Made by a program: the position numbers and the translations under genes. From Sphingomonas echinoides (GTDB lineage: Bacteria; Pseudomonadota; Alphaproteobacteria; Sphingomonadales; Sphingomonadaceae): DNA of 64,000 nucleotides. Each line of letters begins with the position of its first letter. Positions within the stretch are counted from its first letter, which is position 1. Below the pieces are notes generated by a model. That model saw only the letters and a program-made list of their open reading frames with translations. It was not told the DNA's origin and did not search any database. Location of the stretch: assembly GCF_029623395.1 (NCBI RefSeq), contig NZ_JAPYKK010000015.1, positions 1 through 64,000 on the forward strand. The letters are read 5' to 3'. Of this stretch, positions 28,377 through 37,208 are shown piece after piece.

Positions 28377-28537
28377 ACGCAGTTATCCCACATTCTGGTA
28401 AATCTTTTCGATCGGACGTGTCGCCAACGCACGCATGTCCCAATCCGGAAAGCTGGCGTCCCCGAACATAAAGTCTTTGCGTGAGACCTGACGTAGCATC
28501 GGGGCAACCAAAAACGTTAGAACAAATGGGGGGATAC

Positions 28538-30943
28538 ATGAAGTCGAGACTACTCGCCACATGTGCGGTCTGTGCCTACGCGCTGGTGTCGCATGGCGCC
28601 ATCGCTCAAACCACACAACAGAGCACGCCAGTAACGCCCGCGACGCCCGAAGCCCCGGCCGCTCAGGCGCAGGCGATGGCCCCGAAACCTCTCGCCGCTC
28701 CCGAAGCCGGGCTGGCCGATATCATCGTCACTGCGCAGCGCCGATCGGAAAACCTGCAGAAGGCCGCGGTCGCGATCAGTGCCGTCTCCGGAGACGCGCT
28801 CGTTTCCGCCGGCGTCGTCAAGCCCGCCGATCTGACATCGATCGTGCCCGCGTTGCAGATCGCGCCATCGGCCGGTTCGTACAGCGTCTTCTATCTGCGC
28901 GGTGTCGGCACGCTCGGCGGGACCGCCTTCACCGACGCGGCGGTTTCTTTCAACTTTAATGGCGTCTTTATCGGCCGGGCATCAGGCACCAACGGTTTTT
29001 TCTATGACGTCGAACGCGTCGAGGTGCTGAAGGGGCCGCAGGGCACTCTGTATGGCCGCAACGCAACCGGCGGTGCGATCAACGTCCTCGCAAAGCGACC
29101 ACAGCTGGGCACCTTGGGCGGCAGCGCAACGCTGGAATATGGCAATTACGATGCCCTGCGTCTCGAAGGCGTGCTCAACGTGCCGATCGGCGACAAGGTG
29201 GCGGTCCGCGCGGCCGTCAACCGGACGCGGCATGATGGGTATATGAACGGCGGAACCGACGATCAAAACGATCTTGGGGGACGTATCTCCGTACGAGCCG
29301 AACCAACCGACACGCTGTCGATCAATATCGTGGCGGATGCCTTCCGCCAGCGTGGCGTGGGCCCGGGCGGGATCGCGATCGAAAGCGGTGTCGAAGATCG
29401 CAACGGATATCAGTCGGCGGAGGGGACGGCCTTCGTCACCAAACAGCCCAATCTCCTGCTTGGCCGGACGTTCGCGCCGTATTCGACCCAGTCGTTCCTG
29501 CGGAACAGTTTCTGGGGTATTTCGGGCACCGTCGATTGGAAAACCCCGGTCGGCACGGTCACGATTGTCCCGGGTTATCGCGAGTCCAAACTTCGTAGCC
29601 TCAGCAGCGCCGTCGGTTTCTACATCGGACCCCGCGAACAGGATCGCCAGACCAGTCTTGAAGTCCGGTTGGCGTCGGACGACAATCGCCCGATCCGCTA
29701 TTTACTGGGTGGGTTCTTCTACCGCGAAACCAACGACGTGCCGCAATTCTACGTCAACCAGCAGTCCAACGTCGTCAATCAGGTCTACCGCCTGACCAAC
29801 AAGAACGGCGCCGCGTTCGGTCGATTGACCTGGGCCATCACCCCGGAATTGCGGGTGGGGGTCGGCGGTCGCTACACATCGGAGCACAAGACCCTCGATG
29901 GGACGCAGCAAAGTCTGCTCAAGGTTTGCGTGCGCCCGACCACCTATTTCCCCACGTACGTTCCCGGATGCCCCACGGCATCGGTTTTTCCTGTGAACTT
30001 CGCCGTGCCGACCCCGAATTTCGATCCCACCATCGACGGCACGATCACGGTACCGAATTTCATCAACAAGACCGGCGCCAACGCGCAGGGACGAACCTTC
30101 AACAAGTTCACCTACCGCGTTGGCGCGGACTGGGACATCACGCCTCGGAACTTGCTCTACGCGAGCTACGAGACTGGCTTCAAATCCGGCGGGTTCTACC
30201 TGACGGCCGATTCCGGGATCTATCAGCCGGAGAATATCGCCTCTTATACGATCGGCTCCAAGAACCGGTTCTTCGACAACAAGCTCCAGTTCAATCTCGA
30301 GCTGTTCTACTGGAAGTACAAGGACCAGCAGATCTCGCACTTCATCCAGGACAGTTCCGGTTCGACGCAGCTCGGGACCGAGAACGTCGGCCAAGCCGAT
30401 TATAAGGGGATCGAGATCGAGGCACGCTATCTGCTGACGCGTACGACCGAATTCAACGCCGACGTCCAATATCTCGATGCCAAGTATAAATCCTTCGTCT
30501 ACCGTGTTCCGAACCAGAATGGCGGCCAGGGTAATGGGACGGCGTGTGCGAGTACGTCCATATCGGCGCTGAGCTACACCGTCGATTGCTCGGGCAAGCG
30601 CCCGCCTTATGCGCCCACCTGGACGCTCAACCTGGGGGTGCAACAGACGGTCGATATGTCCGATGGTGGTCAAATCGTCGGCGGCGTTCGATCGCATTTC
30701 CAGACGCGAACACTGACCGGCCTCGAATTTACCGAAGTGCAGGTCCAGGGTGCCTATTGGCAGGCGGATGCGCAGCTTGGGTATACCTTCCCGAACAAGC
30801 GCATCACGGTTACCGCCTATGCGAACAACATCTTCGACAAGACGGTGTTCACCAGCGCATTTCCGGCACCGTTCGGATTGTTCAACAGTGCGCTCCTGCG
30901 TCCGCCCCAGACGTATGGCGTGCGCCTGGCGGCCAAGTTCTAA
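28538..30943 (+). CDS. TonB-dependent outer-membrane receptor of the catabolic island
   Basis: About 801 residues from the ATG at 28538 (preceded by a G6 ribosome-site-like run; another ATG at 28526 is in frame). Signal peptide to AIAQ, a Pro/Ala-rich linker, the TonB-box-like signature DIIVTAQRRSENLQKAA, plug motifs VEVLKGPQGTLYGRNATGGAINV and a barrel ending GVRLAAKF. It probably brings the aromatic substrate or a conjugate across the outer membrane. A secreted hydrolase follows on the same strand 61 bases later. Confidence 0.94.
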   Translation: MKSRLLATCAVCAYALVSHGAIAQTTQQSTPVTPATPEAPAAQAQAMAPKPLAAPEAGLADIIVTAQRRSENLQKAAVAISAVSGDALVSAGVVKPADLTSIVPALQIAPSAGSYSVFYLRGVGTLGGTAFTDAAVSFNFNGVFIGRASGTNGFFYDVERVEVLKGPQGTLYGRNATGGAINVLAKRPQLGTLGGSATLEYGNYDALRLEGVLNVPIGDKVAVRAAVNRTRHDGYMNGGTDDQNDLGGRISVRAEPTDTLSINIVADAFRQRGVGPGGIAIESGVEDRNGYQSAEGTAFVTKQPNLLLGRTFAPYSTQSFLRNSFWGISGTVDWKTPVGTVTIVPGYRESKLRSLSSAVGFYIGPREQDRQTSLEVRLASDDNRPIRYLLGGFFYRETNDVPQFYVNQQSNVVNQVYRLTNKNGAAFGRLTWAITPELRVGVGGRYTSEHKTLDGTQQSLLKVCVRPTTYFPTYVPGCPTASVFPVNFAVPTPNFDPTIDGTITVPNFINKTGANAQGRTFNKFTYRVGADWDITPRNLLYASYETGFKSGGFYLTADSGIYQPENIASYTIGSKNRFFDNKLQFNLELFYWKYKDQQISHFIQDSSGSTQLGTENVGQADYKGIEIEARYLLTRTTEFNADVQYLDAKYKSFVYRVPNQNGGQGNGTACASTSISALSYTVDCSGKRPPYAPTWTLNLGVQQTVDMSDGGQIVGGVRSHFQTRTLTGLEFTEVQVQGAYWQADAQLGYTFPNKRITVTAYANNIFDKTVFTSAFPAPFGLFNSALLRPPQTYGVRLAAKF

Positions 30944-31004
30944 GCTGGTTCGACGATCGAGACATCAGCCATAACCATCTGATCTGGCTGTGAAATGGGG
31001 AAGT

Positions 31005-32060
31005 ATGAATACGAACTTCAAAGTCTCGATCGTTGCCATGGCCACGGCCTTTCTTGCCTCGGCTGGCCAGGCGCAAATCTCTCCACCACAGCAAACGGCC
31101 AAGGAGCAACCGGCCGCGAGCAAGGCCGGTTCGCTCGCGCGGCTGGTCCTGCTCGGCACAGGCGGGGGGCCGATCGTCCGCGTAAAACGCTCGCAGCCGT
31201 CCAACCTCTTGGTGATCAACGGAACGGTCTATTTAATCGACGTCGGGGTCGGGACATTGGGCCGATTGGCGGCGGCTGGCTATCAGCCCGCTGAGGTCGA
31301 TCAGGTTTTCATTACCCACCATCATCTGGACCATGATGGTGGTCTTGCCGACCTCATGGCTTTCAGTTGCGTCACTGGTCGGAACAACCGTGTAACCGTG
31401 ACCGGTCCTTACGGAACGGACGACATGGTAAAGGCTGCGAGGGCCTATCTGAAGGTTCCCTTGCGGACCTTCACCGAACAGAGGATTTCGCCTGGCTGCG
31501 ATCCCGAGACTGCCTTCGTCTCGACGACCGTATCCTCACCGGGCAAGGTGTTCTCGGATTCGAACGTGACCGTCTATGCTGCGGAGAACACGCATTATTC
31601 ACAATTCCCGGCGGGTTCGAACACGGCTGATAAGTCGTACAGCTACCGCTTCGACACTGTAGCGGGATCGATCGTTTTTTCAGGTGACACCGGGCCGAGT
31701 TCGGCGGTCGCGGCGCTGGCGAAGGGCGCAGACGTTCTCGTGATCGAAGTGATCGACGAAGATGCGACGATGACCGCGCTATTGAACAAGAACAAGATGC
31801 TCAGCAGCAACCCAGCGCAGGCTGCCGCCCTCCGGGAGCATATGGCGAAGGAGCATCTCGCACCCAAGGAGATCGGCAAAATGGCCGCGGCAGCCGGGGT
31901 CAAGGCGGTGGTGCTGACGCATGCCGTTCCCGGTCTCGATGACGAAGTCACAGCAGCGGCCTATGTCAAAGGCATCGACACATACTTTCATGGGTCGATC
32001 TATGCCGGACGCGATCTGGACGAATTTTTCTTGCCGCAGTTCCAGGGACAGGCGCGCTGA
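31005..32060 (+). CDS. Secreted metallo-beta-lactamase-fold hydrolase
   Basis: 351 residues. The ATG at 31005 follows GGGGAAGT. Signal peptide MNTNFKVSIVAMATAFL...GQAQ ends near residue 24. The MBL zinc motif HxHxDH is H105, H107, D109, H110 (THHHLDHDGG), with further ligands likely in AENTHY and FSGDTGPS. LLGTGGGP near residue 49 and the overall order resemble the RNase Z/AtsA-arylsulfatase branch, but with an export signal, so a periplasmic esterase, sulfatase or lactonase is more likely than RNA processing. It is adjacent to the TonB receptor and may release the aromatic from an ester. Confidence 0.85.
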   Translation: MNTNFKVSIVAMATAFLASAGQAQISPPQQTAKEQPAASKAGSLARLVLLGTGGGPIVRVKRSQPSNLLVINGTVYLIDVGVGTLGRLAAAGYQPAEVDQVFITHHHLDHDGGLADLMAFSCVTGRNNRVTVTGPYGTDDMVKAARAYLKVPLRTFTEQRISPGCDPETAFVSTTVSSPGKVFSDSNVTVYAAENTHYSQFPAGSNTADKSYSYRFDTVAGSIVFSGDTGPSSAVAALAKGADVLVIEVIDEDATMTALLNKNKMLSSNPAQAAALREHMAKEHLAPKEIGKMAAAAGVKAVVLTHAVPGLDDEVTAAAYVKGIDTYFHGSIYAGRDLDEFFLPQFQGQAR

Positions 32061-32150
32061 ACGTAGCTGGCGGGCGGAACTGGTATCGATATCGAGGGCG
32101 TGGGGAAGGGGGCTAGATGCTCGGACCGTCCCCACCCCTTTTCGCGCACT

Positions 32151-33196
32151 TTACTCCCGATCGATTAATGCCTTCAGCTTTCGGCGCGCATGCAGTTGGG
32201 GCGTATCGGCCTGAAGCTTGATCTCGGGATACTCGATCCCGCGGGAATCTCATCTGAGGGTCTCGCTGATCGCGCGGAGGATCACCTTGTCTCCGGTGAA
32301 AACGGTTTCGTCCCGGCCTGCATTGCCGCGATCGCCTCGCTCGGAAGTTTCACGTCCCAACCGAAGAGGTAGTGATATCGATATTTGTCCATGCTGATTG
32401 GCGTGGTCGCGTGAACGATGCGGAGGGTGTATTTCGATCGTCCCGCTGGCGTCGGCGCGTCATATTCGATTGTCTCGATGGCGTCGTGAACGGCGGGTGA
32501 GACGAACTCCCCTTCGGTTACGAACAAATTGGCAGGACAATCGAGTTCCGGTCCCGTGATCGCGCAATGCGCGGGTTGGAGCGGCCGATCGACAAATTCG
32601 CTGCGGAATTTGGCAGAGGTCGTGGTGGTCTACGCCTTGGGTGGCTTGATCCAGTCGGTGATGCCGAGCGAACCGATGTGGATGAACCCAAAGTGCGTGA
32701 GATCCAGGACATTGTCATGCAGCTGCATATAATTGCCATCCATTTCCAGAACGCCCGACGCGACGCTCCACGCATCCGAGAGCGCGCAGTCGGTATCGAG
32801 CGGCGCGACATACTCGGGGATCCGGGCAGGGTCTCCCATCCACACCCACACGAACGGCCCTTCCTCGCGGACGGGATAAGCGTGGACGGCGCAGCCCGAC
32901 ACGATCGTCTTCTGCGACGGGATTTTCATGCATTCGCCATTCGGGGCGAACGTGATGCCGTGATACGGGCATTGAATGGTATCGTCGATGACACGACCCA
33001 GCGATAGTGGCGCCCAGCGATGCGGGCATCGGTCGTCGAGCGCCACCACGTCGCTATTTCGTCTGCGGTAAAGGACGACGGTTCGGTCCAGCATCCATCG
33101 CGAGGTCGGTGCGTGTGTGATTTCCGACCCGAACGCAGCGACCAACCACGTATTGCGCGAGTAGTTTGCAGCGCCGCCGGCGCGATGATGGTTCAC
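32151..33196 (-). pseudogene. Decayed VanA-like Rieske oxygenase
   Basis: One reading path from 33196 gives a Rieske domain (CPHRW...CPYHG) and the mononuclear-iron segment DNVLDLTHFGFIH, then hits an in-frame TAG at 32630-32632 after IKPPKA. The same frame resumes with recognisable family sequence (FVDRPLQPAHCAITG, ISMDKYRYHYLFGWD). A frameshift at the TTTT run (32299-32302 on plus as AAAA) moves the reading to another frame, FTGDKVILRAISETLR. This meets a TGA at 32250-32252, then continues to a natural end (EYPEIKLQADTPQLHARRK). Two stops and one frameshift mean it is not functional. Related enzymes O-demethylate or hydroxylate aromatic acids. Confidence 0.9.
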
Positions 33197-33555
33197 TGGC
33201 CAGCTCAGCGAAAGTCTCCCTTGGATCCACGGCGTGCTCGGGATGAAGCTCCGCGGGAATGGGTGGCTTGGCCAGAGCGACCAACCGCATCTTCGCGCGG
33301 TAGCGGCCAGACATACGGTCGCGCGCCGACCGTCGGGACGATACCGTAACCTTTCGAAGGGGTCGCCGAGGAGGCGACCGGTATTGCCACATCATGGGAG
33401 TGAGAAAGTAACGGGCCAATGTCAGCTTGATGCGTGCTGGAAAGTGCGCCGGGTCCGTCATAGTGTTCTCGCCAGCTTCAATCTGAGGAGGATAGCATGG
33501 TAGGAATTTCGCGTGACGGGGTCGCTCCGCGCTTCGGCCCGGTGATGGCGCAGGC
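33197..33555. other. Intergenic region between Rieske pseudogene and ferredoxin reductase
   Basis: About 360 bases. A minus-strand frame from about 33462 is open for some 130 codons, but it overlaps the pseudogene in another frame and shows no recognisable domain. I take it as non-coding, possibly debris from the same decayed locus. It must hold the reductase promoter. Confidence 0.45.
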
Positions 33556-34797
33556 ATGACCGCATTGCAGTATGACGTGCTGATCGTCGGAGCTGGACAC
33601 GGAGGCGCGCAGGCTGCTGTGTCGCTTCGTCTCGCAAAATTCGAAGGCAGCATCGCCGTGCTGGGCGATGAACCGGAGCTTCCGTATGAGCGACCGCCGT
33701 TGTCCAAGGAATATCTATCGGGCGACAAGAGCTTCGAGCGGATCTTGATCCGGCAGCCCAAATTCTGGGAAGAGCGTCACGTGGTGATGCTGCTTGGCCA
33801 GCGGGTGGTCCGCGTCGATGCGGAGGCGCATAGCGTCGCGCTGACCGATGGTTCGACCATTTCCTATGGCAAGTTAATCTGGGCCACCGGCGGCGCGCCG
33901 CGACGGCTGAGTTGCGCTGGTCACGACCTGGTCGGGGTCCACGGCGTGCGGACTCGCGCCGACGTCGATCGCATGCTGGGCGAGCTTGAGGCGACCCGAG
34001 ACGTCGTCGTGATCGGTGGCGGCTATATCGGCCTCGAAGCCGCGGCGGTGCTGTCCAAGACGTTCGACAAACGCGTTACCGTGCTCGAAGCGCTCGATCG
34101 CGTGCTGGCGCGTGTCGCCGGTGAGCCGCTCTCGCGTTTTTACGAGGCAGAGCATCGTGCGCATGGCGTAGAGGTTCGGCTCAACGCCAAGGTCGGTTGT
34201 ATCCTTGGCGACGGTCGCGTGAGCGGCGTCAGAATGGCCGACGGCGAGATCCTTCCCGCCGACATGGTGATCGTCGGGATCGGCATCATTCCTGCGGTCG
34301 AACCGTTGCTCGCAGCGGGGGCAGAGGGGGGCAATGGCGTCGAGGTCGATGCGTATTGCCGGACGAGCCTTCCCGACATCTACGCGATCGGCGACTGTGC
34401 GCTTCATGCCAATGCCTTTGCCGAACACGCGAAGATTCGGCTGGAATCGGTTCAGAACGCCAACGATCAGGCGAATGTCGCGGTCAGGGATATTCTAGGT
34501 GGCGGCGAACCCTATCACGCGGTGCCGTGGTTCTGGTCAAACCAATATGATCTGCGGCTTCAGACCGTCGGCTTATCGATCGGGTTCGACGAGGCGATCG
34601 TGCGGGGGGATCCGGCCACTCGCAGTTTTTCGATTATCTACTTGAAGGACGGACATGTCCTCGCGCTCGACTGTGTCAACGCCACCAAGGACTATGTCCA
34701 AGGTAAGGCGCTTGTCACAGGGCGCCTTGCGCCGGACAAGATCAGACTCGCCGATGTCGAGACACCGCTCAAAACGATCGCCCTCGAACTGGCGTAA
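33556..34797 (+). CDS. FAD-dependent ferredoxin reductase (BphA4/rubredoxin-reductase type)
   Basis: 413 residues. FAD motif [11 protein letters not shown] near residue 11, NAD motif [13 protein letters not shown] near 151, second FAD motif IYAIGDCA near 276, and a C-terminal reductase domain (about 320-410). It passes electrons from NADH to a ferredoxin for Rieske oxygenases or P450s. No [2Fe-2S] ferredoxin is adjacent; the only ferredoxin in the window is the [3Fe-4S]-type at 43117. It may serve either Rieske system. Confidence 0.92.
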   Translation: MTALQYDVLIVGAGHGGAQAAVSLRLAKFEGSIAVLGDEPELPYERPPLSKEYLSGDKSFERILIRQPKFWEERHVVMLLGQRVVRVDAEAHSVALTDGSTISYGKLIWATGGAPRRLSCAGHDLVGVHGVRTRADVDRMLGELEATRDVVVIGGGYIGLEAAAVLSKTFDKRVTVLEALDRVLARVAGEPLSRFYEAEHRAHGVEVRLNAKVGCILGDGRVSGVRMADGEILPADMVIVGIGIIPAVEPLLAAGAEGGNGVEVDAYCRTSLPDIYAIGDCALHANAFAEHAKIRLESVQNANDQANVAVRDILGGGEPYHAVPWFWSNQYDLRLQTVGLSIGFDEAIVRGDPATRSFSIIYLKDGHVLALDCVNATKDYVQGKALVTGRLAPDKIRLADVETPLKTIALELA

Positions 34798-35097
34798 GCA
34801 GTAACGGTGAAGCGGGTCGATAGAGCTACCTGACTGTTTCTAGTATATCGGTGGCGTTTTCCTAGCGTGTGACTTTGGGAATTGGGACTCCGTCTTGCGG
34901 ATATGGGACAAGCCGGTCCACATCCCGCCTTTCGGATTGATCGAAAGGTGTCCGCTCCATAGGATCGTCAGGTGGCTATGGCCCGATCGCAGCGGTGTCA
35001 TGAGCATGCGGATAGGATCGACCGATCGGTCTGCAGTTTGCGGAAGGGCGCACGTCGAACTCTCGTCACGTACCCTAAGACTATTTCCGGAGTTGCC
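34798..35097. other. Intergenic region, nothing recognised
   Basis: 300 bases between the ferredoxin reductase and the DUF1993 gene. An open frame runs through from 34972 but is only the upstream extension of that gene. No terminator hairpin is evident. Confidence 0.45.
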
Positions 35098-35658
35098 ATG
35101 TATTCGCTATACGACGCGATCGTCCCGACCTACGTCCAAATGTTGGGTTCGCTTCTTCACTTGCTCGACAAAGCCGAGGCGCATTGCACGGAGCATGCAG
35201 TGCCGCCAGCCGAGCTCATCGGCGCAAAGCTGGCCGACGACATGTACCCTTTTGCATATCAGGTGAAGTCCGCCGTTCTGCACTCGATTGGCGCCATCGA
35301 GGGCGTGCGACGCGGCAGCTTCTCGCCCGACCGTAGCGCGTTGCCCGAAACGTTCGAGGAATTGAGAACCCGCGTCGAGGCTGCGCGCGAGGCGCTGCTT
35401 GGCGTTGAGCGAGATAAAATGGAGTCATTCATCGGTCAGGACATGGCGTTCGTGGTCGGGGAAAAGCGGATCCCTTATACGGCCGAGAACTTCCTACTCA
35501 GCTTCTCGCAACCCGATTTCTATTTCCATCTGACGATTGCCTACGCGATCCTCCGCAACAAGGGCGTGCAGATCGGCAAGCTCGATTTCATGGGAAAAAC
35601 CCGAACGAGGCGGGCTGTCCCAGCCGTAGAGGCGAACGATACGGTCAGGTTGGCGTGA
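35098..35658 (+). CDS. DUF1993 protein (DinB-like four-helix fold)
   Basis: 186 residues from the ATG at 35098 with GGAG 5 bases upstream. The opening SLYDAIVPTYVQMLGSLLHLLDKAEAH and the later KLADDMYPFAYQVKSAVLHSIGAIEGVR and PDFYFHLTIAYAILRNKGV match DUF1993, a family related to DinB/MDMPI-type metal-binding helical bundles. Function is unknown; thiol-dependent isomerase roles are known for relatives. It sits between the ferredoxin reductase and the MarR-like regulator on the plus strand. Confidence 0.85.
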   Translation: MYSLYDAIVPTYVQMLGSLLHLLDKAEAHCTEHAVPPAELIGAKLADDMYPFAYQVKSAVLHSIGAIEGVRRGSFSPDRSALPETFEELRTRVEAAREALLGVERDKMESFIGQDMAFVVGEKRIPYTAENFLLSFSQPDFYFHLTIAYAILRNKGVQIGKLDFMGKTRTRRAVPAVEANDTVRLA

Positions 35659-35769
35659 CCACCGTGGGACTGCACGGTGGTTTTCGCGGAATGTCCATGA
35701 TACCGGGTCAGCATTCCACATACCGCGCAATGCCGCCCATGGCGAAATGACAAGAGCAGGATTTGGTTG

Positions 35770-36381
35770 ATGAGCGCGACGAAGGCGAAGACCGATCTGC
35801 CATCGAAGTCCCGGAAGACCGCAACGGCCGCCGCCCCCCATTACGACAGCGTGAGCAACACGCCGCCCGAACATCTTTCGAAGCTTCCCGTTGAACTCAC
35901 GTTGTCGGAGCTCGAATGGACGGTTCTGCGGGTGAGCGAGAGCTTCGCGCGGTGGGAGCAGAGCGTGATGAGCGCCGTCTCGGATATCGGGCTTGGATAT
36001 CAGGACCATATGGTTCTCCACATGGTCGGTATTCAGAAACAGCCGCGCAGTTTCGTGCAGATCGCGCAGACGATGAACCGGCTGGATCTCCATAATATCA
36101 AGTACAGTCTCGGGAAGCTCGAGAAAAAGGGCATGGTGGAGCGGTCGAGAGAGAAGGGCGACAGGGCTTTCGCCTATTCGGCAACCGATGCAGGCGCAAA
36201 GGTCGTGCAAGCCTATGCCGAAGTCCGACGGCATCTGCTCATTCCGCAAGTGGAGTTCATCGGAAATTACGCTGAAACCATGGCGTCGGCGACACGCCTG
36301 TTGTCGTTGATGACCGCTATCTACGAGGAGCAGACCCGCGCGGCCGGCACGCTTGAGTGGGATGCGACGAACTCTGAATAG
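35770..36381 (+). CDS. MarR-like winged-helix regulator
   Basis: About 203 residues from the ATG at 35770. A 35-residue basic N-terminal tail precedes a winged helix of the MarR-like COG5631 type (MVLHMVGIQKQPRSFVQIAQTMNRLDLHNIKYSLGKLEKKGMVER, residues about 78-125). Members regulate aromatic-acid pathways. A strong terminator follows, then a symmetric operator candidate and the second Rieske oxygenase operon, which is its likely target. Confidence 0.85.
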   Translation: MSATKAKTDLPSKSRKTATAAAPHYDSVSNTPPEHLSKLPVELTLSELEWTVLRVSESFARWEQSVMSAVSDIGLGYQDHMVLHMVGIQKQPRSFVQIAQTMNRLDLHNIKYSLGKLEKKGMVERSREKGDRAFAYSATDAGAKVVQAYAEVRRHLLIPQVEFIGNYAETMASATRLLSLMTAIYEEQTRAAGTLEWDATNSE

Positions 36382-36415
36382 GGTAGTCTGAAAACTTCGT
36401 AAGCAGGCGCAATGC

Positions 36416-36449
36416 GGCCGCGGAACACGACGTTCCGCGGCCTTTTTTT
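36416..36449 (+). terminator. Rho-independent terminator after the MarR-like gene
   Basis: GGCCGCGGAAC (36416-36426) pairs perfectly with GTTCCGCGGCC (36432-36442) around ACGAC, followed by seven T residues. This is the clearest intrinsic terminator in the window. Confidence 0.92.
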
Positions 36450-36484
36450 ATGTCTGCTAGCATGCCCCAAATTCTAGGAATCCC

Positions 36485-36521
36485 GCATGTTGAGAACATG
36501 CCCCTCAAGGGCGAGTTGACA
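36485..36521 (+). promoter_or_regulatory. Operator-like palindrome and -35 element before Rieske system 2
   Basis: GCATGTT-GAG-AACATGC (36485-36501) has perfect 7-base arms. A consensus TTGACA (36516-36521) follows 14 bases later, with GAACAT 17 bases further as a weak -10. The geometry fits an operator just upstream of a promoter; the MarR-like regulator and AraC regulator flanking this operon are the candidate binders. Confidence 0.55.
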
Positions 36522-36615
36522 CCATGGCACCGGAAGAGGAACATCTTGTTCACAAACTGTGTATCTCACGAAGGCGCTTCGTAGAGGGACAGACTGAAGT
36601 TTCGGGAGGCGAAGG

Positions 36616-37179
36616 ATGCAGGCGCAGGTCAGGATTGCTGCGGGAGAAGCGCAGCAGACGACTGCCCGACGGGTGCGGTCAAGTGCCCCTCTTTTTTGTG
36701 AAGTACAGGACTGGCTGTTCGACGAAGCCGATCTGCTCGACTCGATGCGCGATCGCGAATGGTGCGACACCATGCTGAGCAAAGACATCGTGTACCGAAT
36801 GCCCGTCCGCGAAGTCGTCGGTCGCGGGATCAGTGCGGGGTTTATCGAGGGGGTGTACCACCTCAACGAGACTCATGGCACCATCAACATGAAGGTTGCC
36901 CGCAACGAGACCGGCTTCGCCTGGGCCGAAGACCCCGCCACCCGTACGCGCCATTTCGTGAGCAATCTTCGGGTATTCGAGCATGAAGATGGCACGCTTG
37001 AAGCGAAAAGCGCGCTGCTCCTCGTGCAGACCCGGCGCAGCGATACGCATGCCAATATCATCGCATCAGAACGCCACGATAGGCTGCGGCGCGAAGGCGA
37101 AACGCTGCGGCTGTTCAAACGCGACGTCTATGTCGATCTGACCGCGCTCGAGGTTCACAACCTCGCCGTCTTCTTCTGA
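36616..37179 (+). CDS. Ring-hydroxylating dioxygenase, beta subunit (system 2)
   Basis: 187 residues; GGGAGG 6 bases before the ATG. Contains the small-subunit signatures LFDEADLLDSMRDREWCDTMLSKDIVYRMPVRE, GFAWAEDPATRTRHFVSNLRV and a terminal FF. Only distantly like the beta subunit at 14652. Here the beta gene precedes alpha, the reverse of the usual order. The alpha start follows 29 bases after the stop. Confidence 0.92.
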   Translation: MQAQVRIAAGEAQQTTARRVRSSAPLFCEVQDWLFDEADLLDSMRDREWCDTMLSKDIVYRMPVREVVGRGISAGFIEGVYHLNETHGTINMKVARNETGFAWAEDPATRTRHFVSNLRVFEHEDGTLEAKSALLLVQTRRSDTHANIIASERHDRLRREGETLRLFKRDVYVDLTALEVHNLAVFF

Positions 37180-37208
37180 TCGCGCCCCGGAATTTGAGAG
37201 GAAGTCCC

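Noticed and set aside
33054..33462. Minus frame starting MTDPAHFPARIKLTLARYF near 33462
   Set aside because: It runs into the Rieske pseudogene in a different frame, its product has no recognised domain and turns Arg/Ser-rich; kept only as intergenic debris.
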